Positions 23,858 through 33,119 of a DNA stretch of 64,000 bases are shown one piece after another. The notes below the pieces were generated by a model. It saw only the letters and a list, made by a program, of their open reading frames with translations. It was not told where the DNA came from and searched no databases. A program made the translations under genes and the position numbers. Every line of letters starts with the position of its first letter. The first letter of the stretch is position 1. Source of the DNA: G025836975 sp048751585 (GTDB lineage Bacteria > Pseudomonadota > Gammaproteobacteria > Burkholderiales > Burkholderiaceae_B); the NCBI RefSeq assembly GCF_048751585.1, contig NZ_JAZHOB010000004.1, positions 326,522-390,521 on the forward strand. The letters run 5' to 3'.

Positions 23858-25381
23858 ATGTTTCCCATTGACTTTTTATATCGCGCGGCACAATTGCACG
23901 CTGGCCGAATCGCCATAGAAAGCCTCACCGAGCGCATTACCTACGCCCAGTTGATAACAGCAGTCAATGCGCTGGCCGTAATACTGCAAGAGAGAGATCC
24001 TGCCCCTGGATCGCGCGTCGGTCTATGCGCGGCAAACTCGTCCAGTTACATCGTTGGCATGCTGGCGATACTGGCGGCGGGAAAAGTCTGGGTGCCCTTG
24101 AATTACCGCAGCACCTCCCCAGAGATCCGACGCATTCTGGACACCACCGCACCCACCGCCCTGCTGGTAGACGATACCGGCGATGCGCTGATTCAGGGCG
24201 AGGAAGGCCTGAAGATCGCGTTTGAACAGTTCCCCAAGCTGATCGATACGCACCGGGGCCTGATGCCCAAGCGCCACGCGCTATCACGCGATGACACTCA
24301 GGCCATCAAGTTCACCGGCGGCACAACCGGCATACCCAAGGGGGTCATGCAGCCGTACAGAGCCTGGGTGGCGGGCATCATCAATCAAATTCACGGCTGG
24401 CAAATTACGCAGCAAGACAAATTCGTCATTTGCGCGCCCATCAGCCACGGAACCGGCACCTATGTGATGCCCTTGCTGGCCCAAGGCGGTACGCTGCTGC
24501 TTTGCGCCTCCAACTCGGCGCAAGACATTGCCCACGCGTTCAAGCAGCAGGGCGGCACCATGACGTTCATGCCCCCTACGCTCATCTATAAGCTCATGGC
24601 CGCAGCCGGCATCGACGCATCCAGCTTCCCGGCGCTGCGCCTCATGATCTACGGCGGCGCTCCCATGCCAGTAGAAAAAATCATTCATGCGCAGGCTTTC
24701 TTCGGGCCTGTCGTGGCGACCACGTACGGCCAGACTGAAGCACCTCAAATAGCCACGCTGCTGGCCCCAGACGACTTGGCCAACCCCTGCTACCGTTCAT
24801 CTGTCGGCAGAGCCACCTGGCTATCCGAGCTTGCCGTCATGTCACCCGAGGGCAAGCTGCTGCCCACTGGCGAAAAAGGCGAAGTCGTGATCAAGGGCGA
24901 TCTGGTCATGACAGGCTACTGGCAGTTGCCTGAAAAAACCGGGGAAACCATCAAGAACGGCTGGCTGCATACCGGCGATGTGGGGTATCTGGACGAGCAA
25001 GGCTTCCTGTATATCAAAGACCGGCTGCGCGAGGTGATTATCACCGGCGGCTTCAACGTTTATCCCATAGACGTCGAAAATACGCTGTCGCTGCATCCGG
25101 CCGTGCATGAAGCGTCGGTATTCGGCATCGCTGATGAAAAATGGGGTGAAACCGTCAATGCCGCCATTGAGCTGAAGCCTTCCCAATCGGTCAGCGGCGA
25201 TGAGCTGAAAGCCTTCGTCCGGGAAAAGCTGGGGCCGGTGCTTACGCCCAAGAGCATTTACTTTTATGACAGCCTGCCACGCTCATCAGTGGGTAAGGTT
25301 CTGAAAACCGCCATCAAGGACAAGGTCATCAAGGACCAGGACGTCAATTCAGCGCTCGCCCATACCGGCGCCACCCAATAA
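23858..25381 (+). CDS. AMP-forming acyl-CoA synthetase (ANL superfamily)
   Basis: The enzyme activates a carboxylate to its acyl-CoA through an acyl-adenylate. The 507-residue protein has the ANL signatures: P-loop IKFTGGTTGIPKGVM at about 148-162, acyl-binding YGQTEAP, the hinge motif WLHTGDVGYLDEQGFLYIKD with RLREVIITGGFNVYP, and the C-terminal catalytic Lys in SSVGKVLKT. Length fits a medium- or short-chain or aryl acid ligase. It lies 40 bp after the Bug gene and 21 bp before the citrate-synthase-fold enzyme, so one operon is likely. The ribosome site is weak. Confidence 0.92.
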   Translation: MFPIDFLYRAAQLHAGRIAIESLTERITYAQLITAVNALAVILQERDPAPGSRVGLCAANSSSYIVGMLAILAAGKVWVPLNYRSTSPEIRRILDTTAPTALLVDDTGDALIQGEEGLKIAFEQFPKLIDTHRGLMPKRHALSRDDTQAIKFTGGTTGIPKGVMQPYRAWVAGIINQIHGWQITQQDKFVICAPISHGTGTYVMPLLAQGGTLLLCASNSAQDIAHAFKQQGGTMTFMPPTLIYKLMAAAGIDASSFPALRLMIYGGAPMPVEKIIHAQAFFGPVVATTYGQTEAPQIATLLAPDDLANPCYRSSVGRATWLSELAVMSPEGKLLPTGEKGEVVIKGDLVMTGYWQLPEKTGETIKNGWLHTGDVGYLDEQGFLYIKDRLREVIITGGFNVYPIDVENTLSLHPAVHEASVFGIADEKWGETVNAAIELKPSQSVSGDELKAFVREKLGPVLTPKSIYFYDSLPRSSVGKVLKTAIKDKVIKDQDVNSALAHTGATQ

Positions 25382-25402
25382 CCCAATATAAACGGAGCTT
25401 CC

Positions 25403-26170
25403 ATGGCCAACACCCCTACTACAGAACTATGCACGCACAGCCTTACCGGCATGAGCTATCGCGACAAGGACCTTGTCAATGATCTGATCGGAGAACGTAC
25501 TTTTACTGACGTCATGTTCACCCAGATCATGGGCCGCAGACCGCGTCCGGTCGACCTGCGCATTATCGACGCGGTCCTGATTACCTTGATGGAGCATGGC
25601 CTGACCCCCAGCGCCATCGCCACACGTTTGATTTACATGAGCGCACCCGAAAACCTGCAGGGCGCGGTATCGGCCGGCATACTGGCAGTTGGAAGCCAGT
25701 TTGTGGGCACCATGGAAAACTGCTCTGGGCTGCTCGCCCACTTGCTGAAATCAAACGATCTGGAGCAGGCAGCACTTGAGCTCGCGCAACAATACAAGAC
25801 TAATAAACAGCACCTGCCCGGCTTTGGCCACCACCTGCACAAACCCGATGATCCCCGTTCGATCAAGCTTATCGAGCTGGCCCAAAAAGAAACGGAACTG
25901 CCCCAGGATCACGTGAACGCACTGCTGGCGCTCAGCAAGGCGGTTGACTCGGTATACGGCAAGCACATTACGATCAATGCAACCGGCGCCGTTGCCGCAC
26001 TGCTTGGCGAGATTGGCATTCCCACACAGCTTATGCGCGGTTTTGCCGTGATTTCCCGGGCAGCCGGGCTGGTATCGCATATCGCGGAAGAACAGCGCGT
26101 GCCCACCGGCCGCTTCATTTGGGAAACGATTGACGGGGCGATCCCTTATGTCAAGCAACGCACGGACTAA
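25403..26170 (+). CDS. Citryl-CoA-lyase-like enzyme (citrate-synthase fold), copy 1
   Basis: The 255-residue protein is a short citrate-synthase-superfamily member like citryl-CoA lyase (Ccl), which cleaves citryl-CoA to acetyl-CoA and oxaloacetate. It shows LMEHGLTPSAIATRLIYMSA, a GFGHHLHKPDDPRS motif where relatives have GFGHPLHK, and ITINATGAVAALLGEIGIP with a short C-terminus (no full citrate synthase domain). The Pro-to-His change in the central motif is unusual. A second family member is encoded at 32318-33106. Alongside ligase and dehydrogenases it probably does a retro-Claisen/aldol cleavage of a 3-hydroxyacyl-CoA. The true substrate is unknown. Confidence 0.8.
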   Translation: MANTPTTELCTHSLTGMSYRDKDLVNDLIGERTFTDVMFTQIMGRRPRPVDLRIIDAVLITLMEHGLTPSAIATRLIYMSAPENLQGAVSAGILAVGSQFVGTMENCSGLLAHLLKSNDLEQAALELAQQYKTNKQHLPGFGHHLHKPDDPRSIKLIELAQKETELPQDHVNALLALSKAVDSVYGKHITINATGAVAALLGEIGIPTQLMRGFAVISRAAGLVSHIAEEQRVPTGRFIWETIDGAIPYVKQRTD

Positions 26171-26204
26171 ACAGCCTTTCAATCATTAATCAAAGGTAAC
26201 AATA

Positions 26205-26930
26205 GTGCAACAGTATGTTTTGGTCACCGGCGGGTCCAGCGGTATTGGAAAAGCCATTATCGAAAGGCTAGTAATGGAAGGTTTCCATACCTTAAATCTT
26301 GACAGACATGCCCCCTGCCGGCCATCGGCCAACGATCGCCATATTCCTGTGGATCTACTAGACACGGACGCGCTAAACCGCGTTCTTGCGCAGCTATCCC
26401 AAGAATACGAGGTCTTGCGTATCGTTAATAATGCCGGGATGGTCAAGCCGGCATTATTGGAAAGCACTCTGATCGACGACGTAAGAACCGTGGCAAAGCT
26501 CAATATTGAAGCCCCTATCCTAATTGCTCAACAATTCGTGCCTGCCATGCGGGCCAAGAACTTTGGCCGTATCGTCAACATCAGCAGTAGGGCGGCATTA
26601 GGCAAGGAAAGACGCACCGCCTATGCCGCTTCCAAGGCAGGGCTTTTGGGCATGACGCGAACCTGGGCACTCGAGCTGGCTGGCAACGGTATTACCGTTA
26701 ATGCGGTCGGCCCCGGCCCTATCGCCACCGAACTATTCAGAGCCGTCAATCCACCCGATTCGCCTCTAACCCGGCAAATATTGAGCACAATACCGGTACA
26801 GCGCCTGGGCGAACCCGCCGAAGTCGCTCATGCCGTGTATTCTTTCCTTGACGACCGTGCGGGATTCGTGACGGGCCAAGTGCTTTACGTTTGCGGAGGC
26901 ATGACTATAGGCTTAGGGAATGCATCGTAA
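26205..26930 (+). CDS. Short-chain dehydrogenase/reductase (SDR), 241 aa
   Basis: An NAD(P)-dependent oxidoreductase of the classical SDR family: cofactor loop TGGSSGIGKAIIERL at the N-terminus, NNAG motif (VNNAGMVKPALL), and the catalytic Ser-Tyr-Lys set in NISSRAALGKERRTAYAASK. The start is GTG at 26205 after AAAGGTAAC. The N-terminus lacks the extra residues before the Rossmann loop of many SDRs. It lies 34 bp after the lyase gene in the operon and probably oxidises or reduces a hydroxyacyl intermediate. Substrate unknown. Confidence 0.88.
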   Translation: MQQYVLVTGGSSGIGKAIIERLVMEGFHTLNLDRHAPCRPSANDRHIPVDLLDTDALNRVLAQLSQEYEVLRIVNNAGMVKPALLESTLIDDVRTVAKLNIEAPILIAQQFVPAMRAKNFGRIVNISSRAALGKERRTAYAASKAGLLGMTRTWALELAGNGITVNAVGPGPIATELFRAVNPPDSPLTRQILSTIPVQRLGEPAEVAHAVYSFLDDRAGFVTGQVLYVCGGMTIGLGNAS

Positions 26931-26953
26931 CCTTTTCTTGAGCGAATTCAACC

Positions 26954-27748
26954 ATGAAGTTTGCTAATAAAGTTGTATTTATGGCCGGCGCAGGAAGTAG
27001 CGCGCCGGGTTGGAGTATAGGAAAAGCGACATGCGTCACACTGGCCCAACACGGCGCCAGCATTGTTGCGGTGGACTCCAACATCAGCGCTGCGCAAGAC
27101 GCAGCAGAAGAAGCACAAAAGGCAGGAGGTAAAGCATTGGCTGTTCAAGCCGATGTCACCGACCAGGCGTCTATAGAGCGGGCCGTTGCACTGGCTACCC
27201 GTGAATTTGGCGGCATCGATGTTTATGTCGCCAATGCTGGCATAGGAAAAATAGGTGGGGTTGCTGAAACCCAAACATCTGATCTGGATCGCATTTACCA
27301 AGTCAACGTCCAAAGCCTGCTTACCGCGTCCAAATTGATAATTCCCCACATGATTCAAAGAGGCGGCGGAGCAATAGTGACCATATCGTCCGTTGCTGGC
27401 ATCCGCTATATAGGCTATCCGCATCTTGCTTACAGCGTGACCAAGGCGGCATTGATTCAATTTACCCGAATGATTGCACAAGAATATGCAACCCTAGGCA
27501 TTAGGGCGAACACCGTCATACCCGGCCTGATTGATACACCACGCATAAAGAAAAATGTATGGTCGGCATTTTCAACCGACGGTAACGAACAAGAAGTCAA
27601 CGACAAGCGCAATCAACAGGTTCCTATGCAGCGCATGGGTACTGCGTGGGAGGTCGCCAAAGCAGTCGCCTTCCTGGCATCTGACGACGCCTCGTATATC
27701 ACCGGTACGGAACTTATCGTAGACGGCGGGCTCACCGGCAAGTATTAA
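26954..27748 (+). CDS. Short-chain dehydrogenase/reductase (SDR), 264 aa
   Basis: The second SDR of group 1. The cofactor loop is atypical (GAGSSAPGWSIGKATC rather than TGxxxGxG, with an insertion), as in the SDR subfamily with GxGxxxGxSIG-type loops. The NAG motif (VANAGIGKIGG) and catalytic SSVAGIRYIGYPHLAYSVTK are present, and VDGGLTGKY closes the chain. It is the last gene of group 1 and ends just before IS remnants, so the operon may originally have been longer. The substrate is not assignable. Confidence 0.87.
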   Translation: MKFANKVVFMAGAGSSAPGWSIGKATCVTLAQHGASIVAVDSNISAAQDAAEEAQKAGGKALAVQADVTDQASIERAVALATREFGGIDVYVANAGIGKIGGVAETQTSDLDRIYQVNVQSLLTASKLIIPHMIQRGGGAIVTISSVAGIRYIGYPHLAYSVTKAALIQFTRMIAQEYATLGIRANTVIPGLIDTPRIKKNVWSAFSTDGNEQEVNDKRNQQVPMQRMGTAWEVAKAVAFLASDDASYITGTELIVDGGLTGKY

Positions 27749-28180
27749 AGGGCAAGCCTTGGTGCCGGATTAAGCGGTGCTGTAAGCGCACTAGATCTAT
27801 TGATTTGCGGCGCTTTTTCGGGGCGATTGGCGTCGAATTGCGGGCTTCATCCCAATTCCAATGGCACTTACCTAAGCTACTAATCACGCTCGTGGCAATG
27901 TATTTGACAGCGAGCCTGGTTGCGATCCATCTTCGACTATGGATCGTATTTGACCGTCGTTTTCGCATTCGCGGCTCGCATCACTCTGGTCGGTCTCCCA
28001 CCCGGCGCTGGCTGAGCAACGTGAACAGTAAGCATCCGGTCTAGCTTCCAAGTACCCATAAGTACCGACAATGTGTGAACTTGCCCGGTTTGAAGATGGT
28101 AGTTTCTTGTTAATGGAGAACGGGAATGACTGAAAGCAGAGTACGGCAATCCCCCCATATTCAGTAGTAAGCGACAGTAG
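27749..28180. other. Spacer before the IS remnants, no gene supported
   Basis: No credible coding region. Short frames exist on both strands (for example 27805-28044) but none has a ribosome site or family match. The stretch may be left over from a mobile element between the two catabolic groups. Confidence 0.3.
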
Positions 28181-28800
28181 AATCAGTTAAATATTTACGG
28201 GCTAATTTCTGTCTCGGAGTGATGCCGCCCAAGGCCATGTTGGGCCGATAGTTGTTGTAAGTCTAGAGCAAAGCGGTAGCGCCGTGCTGAACTTCGTCTA
28301 GACTGCCGAACAGATTTTGAGCGAGCCAATCATAACGCACGGTTCGGTTATAGCGCTCGACGTACGCGTTTTGCTGCGGATTGCCGGGCTGGGTATGGAC
28401 TGAGCGTAATACGTTGCTTTAGAGCCCATTCCAGCATCGTTTTACCGATGTATTCGGGGCCATTGTCGCACCGCAAACACGCCGGCTTGCCGCGCCACTC
28501 GATGATCTGGTCCAGGGCTCGCGTCACGCGCTCGGCCGGCAAGGAGAAGTCCACCTCAATGCCTAAGCCTTCGCGGTTAAAGTCGTCAACGACATTGAAC
28601 AGTCGGATGCCGCGACCGTCGGCAAGCTGATCATGCATAAAGTCACTTGACCAGATTTGATTGATATCGGTGGCGGTCCCCAAGGGCTCGGGACGCTCGC
28701 GCACCAGGCGTTTACGCGGCTTGATGCGCAGATTCAGTTCCAGTTCACGATAGATCCGGTAAATTCTTTTGTCGTCTAATTGGTCAATCAAAAATCAACT
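28181..28800 (-). pseudogene. Broken IS3-family transposase (OrfB)
   Basis: Read on the minus strand it contains IYRIYRELELNLRIKPRKRL, the first catalytic Asp block (IWSSDFMHDQLADGRGIRLF), the second Asp in LRCDNGPEYIGKTMLEW and, in another frame, AYVERYNRTVRYDWLAQNLF followed by TYNNYRPNMALGGITPRQKL. The frame changes near 28400 and an in-frame stop (TAG for TGG before TYNNYRP) lies at about 28262. The N-terminal part and OrfA are missing. This is an inactive copy. Confidence 0.85.
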
Positions 28801-28984
28801 GTGGTCTTTGTCGTCTCCGTAGTCGCCCAGTAGGCGCTACAACATGCAGCCAGACGTCGCATCCATTCCTATGTGATTCACGCAAGTTTGTTGCCATCCT
28901 GCAAAGCGAGTCTCGGAATTGGAATTGGCGACGAACTCAGTATGATCTTTGAACAACCTCCATATGCGACATTCCCAAATACCG

Positions 28985-29427
28985 TTACGCAGCCAGTTTT
29001 CCCTGATCGTCGTGGTAGAACTCGCCAGATTTCCACATGCTGAGCATCAGACCTGAAAGCTTTCTCGCTAACGCGACAACGGCTTTCTTGTACCCCATAC
29101 GCTGTCGCAGCGAGTTGGCCATTTCGCAAGCGTTGTCTCGGTACCGTAACGCGAGAGCAGGCACGAGGCAGCCTCATAGAGTAGTGATCGCGTTTGGCGG
29201 TTCCCATGTTTTGATATCCCGCCGTTTCTGTCAACTTCTCCCGATTGATACTTCTTCGGCGTCAAGCCAAGAAACGCACCGACATCTGAAACACTGCTAA
29301 ACCGTGCGGGATCATCGACTGCCGTTTTAAAGCTCATTGCAGTGAGCATTCCCACGCCAGGAATGGAGGAGCACAACAACAAGCAAGTCAAAGGGCGTGT
29401 ATTGAGAAGTGGTCCGCTTTTTACCCC
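28985..29427 (-). pseudogene. Broken IS110-family transposase, C-terminal part
   Basis: The minus strand reads IPGVGMLTAMSFKTAVDDPA, RFSSVSDVGAFLGLTPKKYQ, SGEVDRNGGISKHGNRQTRS, LLYEAAS, the conserved transposase_20 domain of IS110/IS116. After a frameshift near 29130 it continues ANSLRQRMGYKKAVVALARK, LSGLMLSMWKSGEFYHDDQG and ends at a stop at 28985. The DEDD nuclease N-terminal domain is absent. Inactive. Confidence 0.85.
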
Positions 29428-29493
29428 CATCGCGCAAGCGCCGAAGGCCTGCGCGGATGAAGTCTCGCGACAGTCGGGGTATCGATCCGAGCG

Positions 29494-31326
29494 TTAGGAC
29501 TGGAAAAGCGGCGCCATATGGCGATTGACGACAAGGCCGTAACGCACAGCACGCGCACGCTGCATGGCACGCGGAAGAATATGGCTTGCATAGAACACGC
29601 AGCTTGCGAATTTGCCGGCATAAAAATGGTCGTCCTTTCCTTCTGCTAGCGCTTCGGAACAAACCAAAGCGGCGCGAGCCATATGCCAGCCGCATAGCAG
29701 TTCACCAGTCAACATCAGATAAGGAACGCTGCCGAGCAGCACCACATCATCATCCTTGCCAGCTGTCTGTCGCAGGAAGTCCGTCGCCTCCTTCCACGCC
29801 TGCGCGCCCGCCCGCAACTCGGTTGCCATGATGCGCAAGCCGTCCCGATATGCAGGATGCTCGGCTGCGGCAGCGTCAAGAGCCTCTCCGGCAGCATTCA
29901 TTTGCCGCAACAGCTCATGCACAACGAATGCCGCATGTCGAAGGACTTTTCGCCCCACGAGGTCATTCGCCTGAATGGCGGTCGTGCCTTCATAGATGGG
30001 AAGGATACGGGCATCGCGATAATACTGGGCAGCGCCCGTTTCTTCTATGAAACCCATCCCGCCATGGACCTGAATACCAAGGGAGGTGACTTCCAGCGAG
30101 GTCTCGGTGCAATATCCCTTGAGAACCGGAATCAGAAACTCGAAAAACGCCGCGTGCCGTGCACGCATGTCCGCATCGGGATGATGTACGGAAAGATCCT
30201 GGTGGGCTGCAGTCGCGTAAGCCAGCGCGCGCATGCCTTCCGTCAAGGATTTCATGGTCATCAACATACGCTGCACATCGGGATGATGGGCAATGGGCTG
30301 CGGGCCCCCGCTGCGCCCCTTGCCCTGCAAGCGCTCTTTCGCATATCCCAAGGCAAGCTGAAACGCCCGATCGGAAACCGCCACCCCTTGCAGACCGACG
30401 CTGAACCTGGCGGAATTCATCACGATGAACATGTTGGCCAAGCCTTGGCCAGCCTCTCCGATCAGATGCCCGACCGCTCCTTGTCCCACTTCGCCTTTTC
30501 CGTCTCCGAAAAGTAGCATCGCCGTAGGGCTACCATGAATGCCAAGTTTATGCTCCAGCGACGCGCACCACACATCGTTGCGTGGCCCCAGCGTACCGTC
30601 TTGAGCGACCAAATACTTGGGGACGACGAACAGGCTCAGGCCGGAAATGCCGGCTGCCGCACCTTGAACGCGCGCCAGGACGAGATGAACGATGTTTTCA
30701 GCGAAGTCGTGCTCGCCGTAGGTGATGAATATCTTCTGGCCGAAAAGACGATAACTTCCATCGTCCTGCGGAACGGCGCGCGTCGCGATTTGCGAAAGAT
30801 CGGAACCGGCTTGCGACTCTGTCAGATTCATTGCACCGGTCCATCGACCTTCGAGAAGGTGCGGCAGATAGAGCGCCCTCTGCTCTGCGCCTGCCACTCG
30901 GCTCAATGCGTCGATCACCCCGTCCGTCAGCATCGGACACAACGCAAAGGACATGTTGGACGCATGCAGGCTTTCGTTTACGGCCGCGCTCAGCAATCTT
31001 GGAAGGCCCTGGCCGCCGTCATCGGGCGCATGCGGCAGGCTTTGCCAACTGCCTTCGACGAACTTCGCGTAAGCAGCGCGAAAGCCGGGCGAGGTGCGCA
31101 CGCCGCCGTCGTTCCATTTCGCAGGAGTGCGGTCTCCGATAGCATTCAGCGGCGCGAGTACCTCTTCGACAAAGCGCGCGTTTTCATCAAGTACGGCATC
31201 AATCAGTTCTTCGTCGGCCTCGTTGAAATCTGGTGAGGAGAGAACCTCGCCCAGGCCCGCCAGAGATTTCATTGCAAAGCGGATTTCTTGAAGTGGAACA
31301 CGATAAGTCATTGATTCTGCATCCAT
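29494..31326 (-). CDS. DmdC-like acyl-CoA dehydrogenase, 610 aa
   Basis: A large acyl-CoA dehydrogenase of the DmdC/AcdA type, which passes electrons from an acyl-CoA to ETF. It shows the family N-terminus YRVPLQEIRFAMKSLAGL, the FAD-binding block MNLTESQAGSDLSQIATRAV, FITYGEHD, the middle region GLSLFVVPKYLV and the catalytic Glu in RILPIYEGTTAIQANDLVGR, then the extra C-terminal domain that makes these proteins about 600 residues. The start is either 31326 or the ATG five codons later (MTYRVPL), which fits relatives better. It is the last gene in its direction, next to the IS110 remnant, and 161 bp from the IclR gene. Confidence 0.88.
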   Translation of the reverse strand: MDAESMTYRVPLQEIRFAMKSLAGLGEVLSSPDFNEADEELIDAVLDENARFVEEVLAPLNAIGDRTPAKWNDGGVRTSPGFRAAYAKFVEGSWQSLPHAPDDGGQGLPRLLSAAVNESLHASNMSFALCPMLTDGVIDALSRVAGAEQRALYLPHLLEGRWTGAMNLTESQAGSDLSQIATRAVPQDDGSYRLFGQKIFITYGEHDFAENIVHLVLARVQGAAAGISGLSLFVVPKYLVAQDGTLGPRNDVWCASLEHKLGIHGSPTAMLLFGDGKGEVGQGAVGHLIGEAGQGLANMFIVMNSARFSVGLQGVAVSDRAFQLALGYAKERLQGKGRSGGPQPIAHHPDVQRMLMTMKSLTEGMRALAYATAAHQDLSVHHPDADMRARHAAFFEFLIPVLKGYCTETSLEVTSLGIQVHGGMGFIEETGAAQYYRDARILPIYEGTTAIQANDLVGRKVLRHAAFVVHELLRQMNAAGEALDAAAAEHPAYRDGLRIMATELRAGAQAWKEATDFLRQTAGKDDDVVLLGSVPYLMLTGELLCGWHMARAALVCSEALAEGKDDHFYAGKFASCVFYASHILPRAMQRARAVRYGLVVNRHMAPLFQS

Positions 31327-31487
31327 GAAAGATTGTCAAATCTGATAGCGGCAAGCAGTGGAAAACGGAGCCCGTGAACGAATCGAGACGTTCTCGAAAA
31401 CATAGCGTGCGGACACGTCCCGACCGCAGGTCGGAAGCCTGCGGCGCATGCGATGCTTTGCTCGTTTCCCTTGAAAGAAAGCTGTCG

Positions 31488-32267
31488 TCAGCCGGTAATC
31501 AAGGAATTCGACAAACCGATATCTAAACACCGCGCACCGAAAACGTTCTCGCTTACAGTAAGTAAAAGGCGGACATAGGCCTCTTCATTTACCTGGAAGC
31601 GATCACTCGGACCGGATATGGAAATGGCGATGGGAACGATCCCCAGCATGCCCGAAACGGCAAATGCGTCCGCGCCAGGCTCGCCCTCACCGCGTGTTTC
31701 GTACCAGCCTCGCCGCTTACCGTATTCGACGCTGGCAAGTAACTGTTCAATATCAACCACTGTCGTATCGGTCAGTTTGCGCAAGGGGCGCGCGCCCAGC
31801 ATATCAGCCGCCTCGTCGACCGGCAGCATGCCCAGCAGAGCCTTGCCCATTGCTGAGGCATGCAAGGCTACCCGCTGGCCCACTGCCAATACATAGCGCA
31901 GCATATGCCGACCGTCCTTTACAGCAACCACCTTGACCGCCGCCCCGTCTACACATCCAACGTATGCCGTCTCCCCCGTCCTTTCAGCCAGAAAATCCAG
32001 CGCATCCTGAGTGCCGGCGATGATGGGATCTTCAGCACCGATATGCTCGGCGACGGTCATCAGCCTGCCGGAAGGGTAATAACGGCGCGTCTGCTTGCAG
32101 CGGACCAGATAGCCCAGATGATGCAAGGTATACACGAGATCAAGACAGCTGCTGTCCGGTAGGTTGAGAAGCTTGGCCAGTTCCGAATTCGAAAGTTCGC
32201 GCTTTTCACGCGCGAACGTTTCAAAGACGGCCAATGCACGAGCTGCGGCACTGACAAGAGTCGGCAT
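31488..32267 (-). CDS. IclR-family transcriptional regulator of catabolic group 2
   Basis: The 259-residue protein has the IclR winged helix (LSNSELAKLLNLPDSSCLDL) with a shortened start, and the C-terminal effector domain (RYVLAVGQRVALHASAMGKA, GMLGIVPIAISISGPSDRFQ). It is in the same direction as the lyase, hydratase and dehydrogenase genes upstream, not divergent, so it may be part of the operon and feed back on it. It is only distantly like the IclR of group 1. No operator palindrome is obvious just upstream. Confidence 0.88.
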   Translation of the reverse strand: MPTLVSAAARALAVFETFAREKRELSNSELAKLLNLPDSSCLDLVYTLHHLGYLVRCKQTRRYYPSGRLMTVAEHIGAEDPIIAGTQDALDFLAERTGETAYVGCVDGAAVKVVAVKDGRHMLRYVLAVGQRVALHASAMGKALLGMLPVDEAADMLGARPLRKLTDTTVVDIEQLLASVEYGKRRGWYETRGEGEPGADAFAVSGMLGIVPIAISISGPSDRFQVNEEAYVRLLLTVSENVFGARCLDIGLSNSLITG

Positions 32268-32317
32268 TGACTATTACCTCGGAAATGGTGATGACAAGGC
32301 CGCTATTGTACTGAGCG

Positions 32318-33106
32318 TTAACGCTGGGGAGCAATATTGCGCTCGTCCTGCGCCAGCACCACGTCCCAGATCTTCTGTCCGACGGGATTATTTTTTTCTT
32401 CGTACAGATGGGCGACCAACCCCCCGGCACGCCCGACCAGCATCAGGCCGCGCGCAATCATCGGATCCAGCTTCATGTCGCAAATGATGGAGCCAACCGC
32501 CCCCACGGCGTTCATGGGCAGTTTTTTCTGGCGGTCGAGCAAAAGCGCCTTCTGCACGGCTTCCATCAGTTTCCAGTGCTTACTGAAATAGCCTAGTTCC
32601 TGGGAAAGGCGGCGCAACGTCGGCACGCGGGGATCGCCGTCGATATGGATGGGATGGCCCAGCCCATAGACGAACTGCTTCTTCTCGCGGCTGCTCTGTA
32701 TCACGCGACGGGCGCACGCCAGGAAGGCATCATCGTCCGCATCCTCGTCCAGATCGGCGGCTGCGCCACCCAGCATCTCCGCGCAATTCTGCGTGGTTCC
32801 CAGGAAAACGCTGCCTGCGCCCAGCAGGCCTGCGGCCACAGCCGCCTGCGGCGCCTCGGGGGCACCGAGATAAGTCAAACGCGCACTCATCGCACTGGGC
32901 GTCAGACCATGGTCGCAGGCCGTCACGAGAATGTGATTGATCATCGTTTTCTCATTCTGGCTGGGGCGCTTGCCGAAGATCGTGAACATCATCATGTCGA
33001 CGAAGTCCATTTTCCCCAGGAGATCCTGCGCCAGGTTCTCGCCCCGCACTGTAATGGCTTCAGGAGTGGTGTATCCAATTTCAGTCTTGAGTTCGATCTT
33101 TTTCAT
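32318..33106 (-). CDS. Citryl-CoA-lyase-like enzyme (citrate-synthase fold), copy 2
   Basis: The 262-residue protein is a paralogue of the 25403 enzyme with the same short citrate-synthase layout: ITVRGENLAQDLLGKMDFVD, ACDHGLTPSAMSARLTYLGA, GLGHPIHIDGDPRVPTLRRL and KLPMNAVGAVGSIICDMKLD. Here the central motif keeps the usual GHP order. I chose the ATG at 33106 (MKKIELKTEIGYTTPEAITV), preceded by AAGGAC; the frame upstream overlaps the MaoC gene. It sits in an operon with a MaoC hydratase, an acyl-CoA dehydrogenase and an SDR, the other steps needed before a retro-aldol cleavage. Substrate unknown. Confidence 0.82.
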   Translation of the reverse strand: MKKIELKTEIGYTTPEAITVRGENLAQDLLGKMDFVDMMMFTIFGKRPSQNEKTMINHILVTACDHGLTPSAMSARLTYLGAPEAPQAAVAAGLLGAGSVFLGTTQNCAEMLGGAAADLDEDADDDAFLACARRVIQSSREKKQFVYGLGHPIHIDGDPRVPTLRRLSQELGYFSKHWKLMEAVQKALLLDRQKKLPMNAVGAVGSIICDMKLDPMIARGLMLVGRAGGLVAHLYEEKNNPVGQKIWDVVLAQDERNIAPQR

Positions 33107-33119
33107 GATGCCTTGTCCT

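Noticed and set aside
30535..31236. 233-aa plus-strand frame opposite the DmdC-like gene
   Set aside because: Antisense shadow; no motifs and the minus-strand gene is clearly real.
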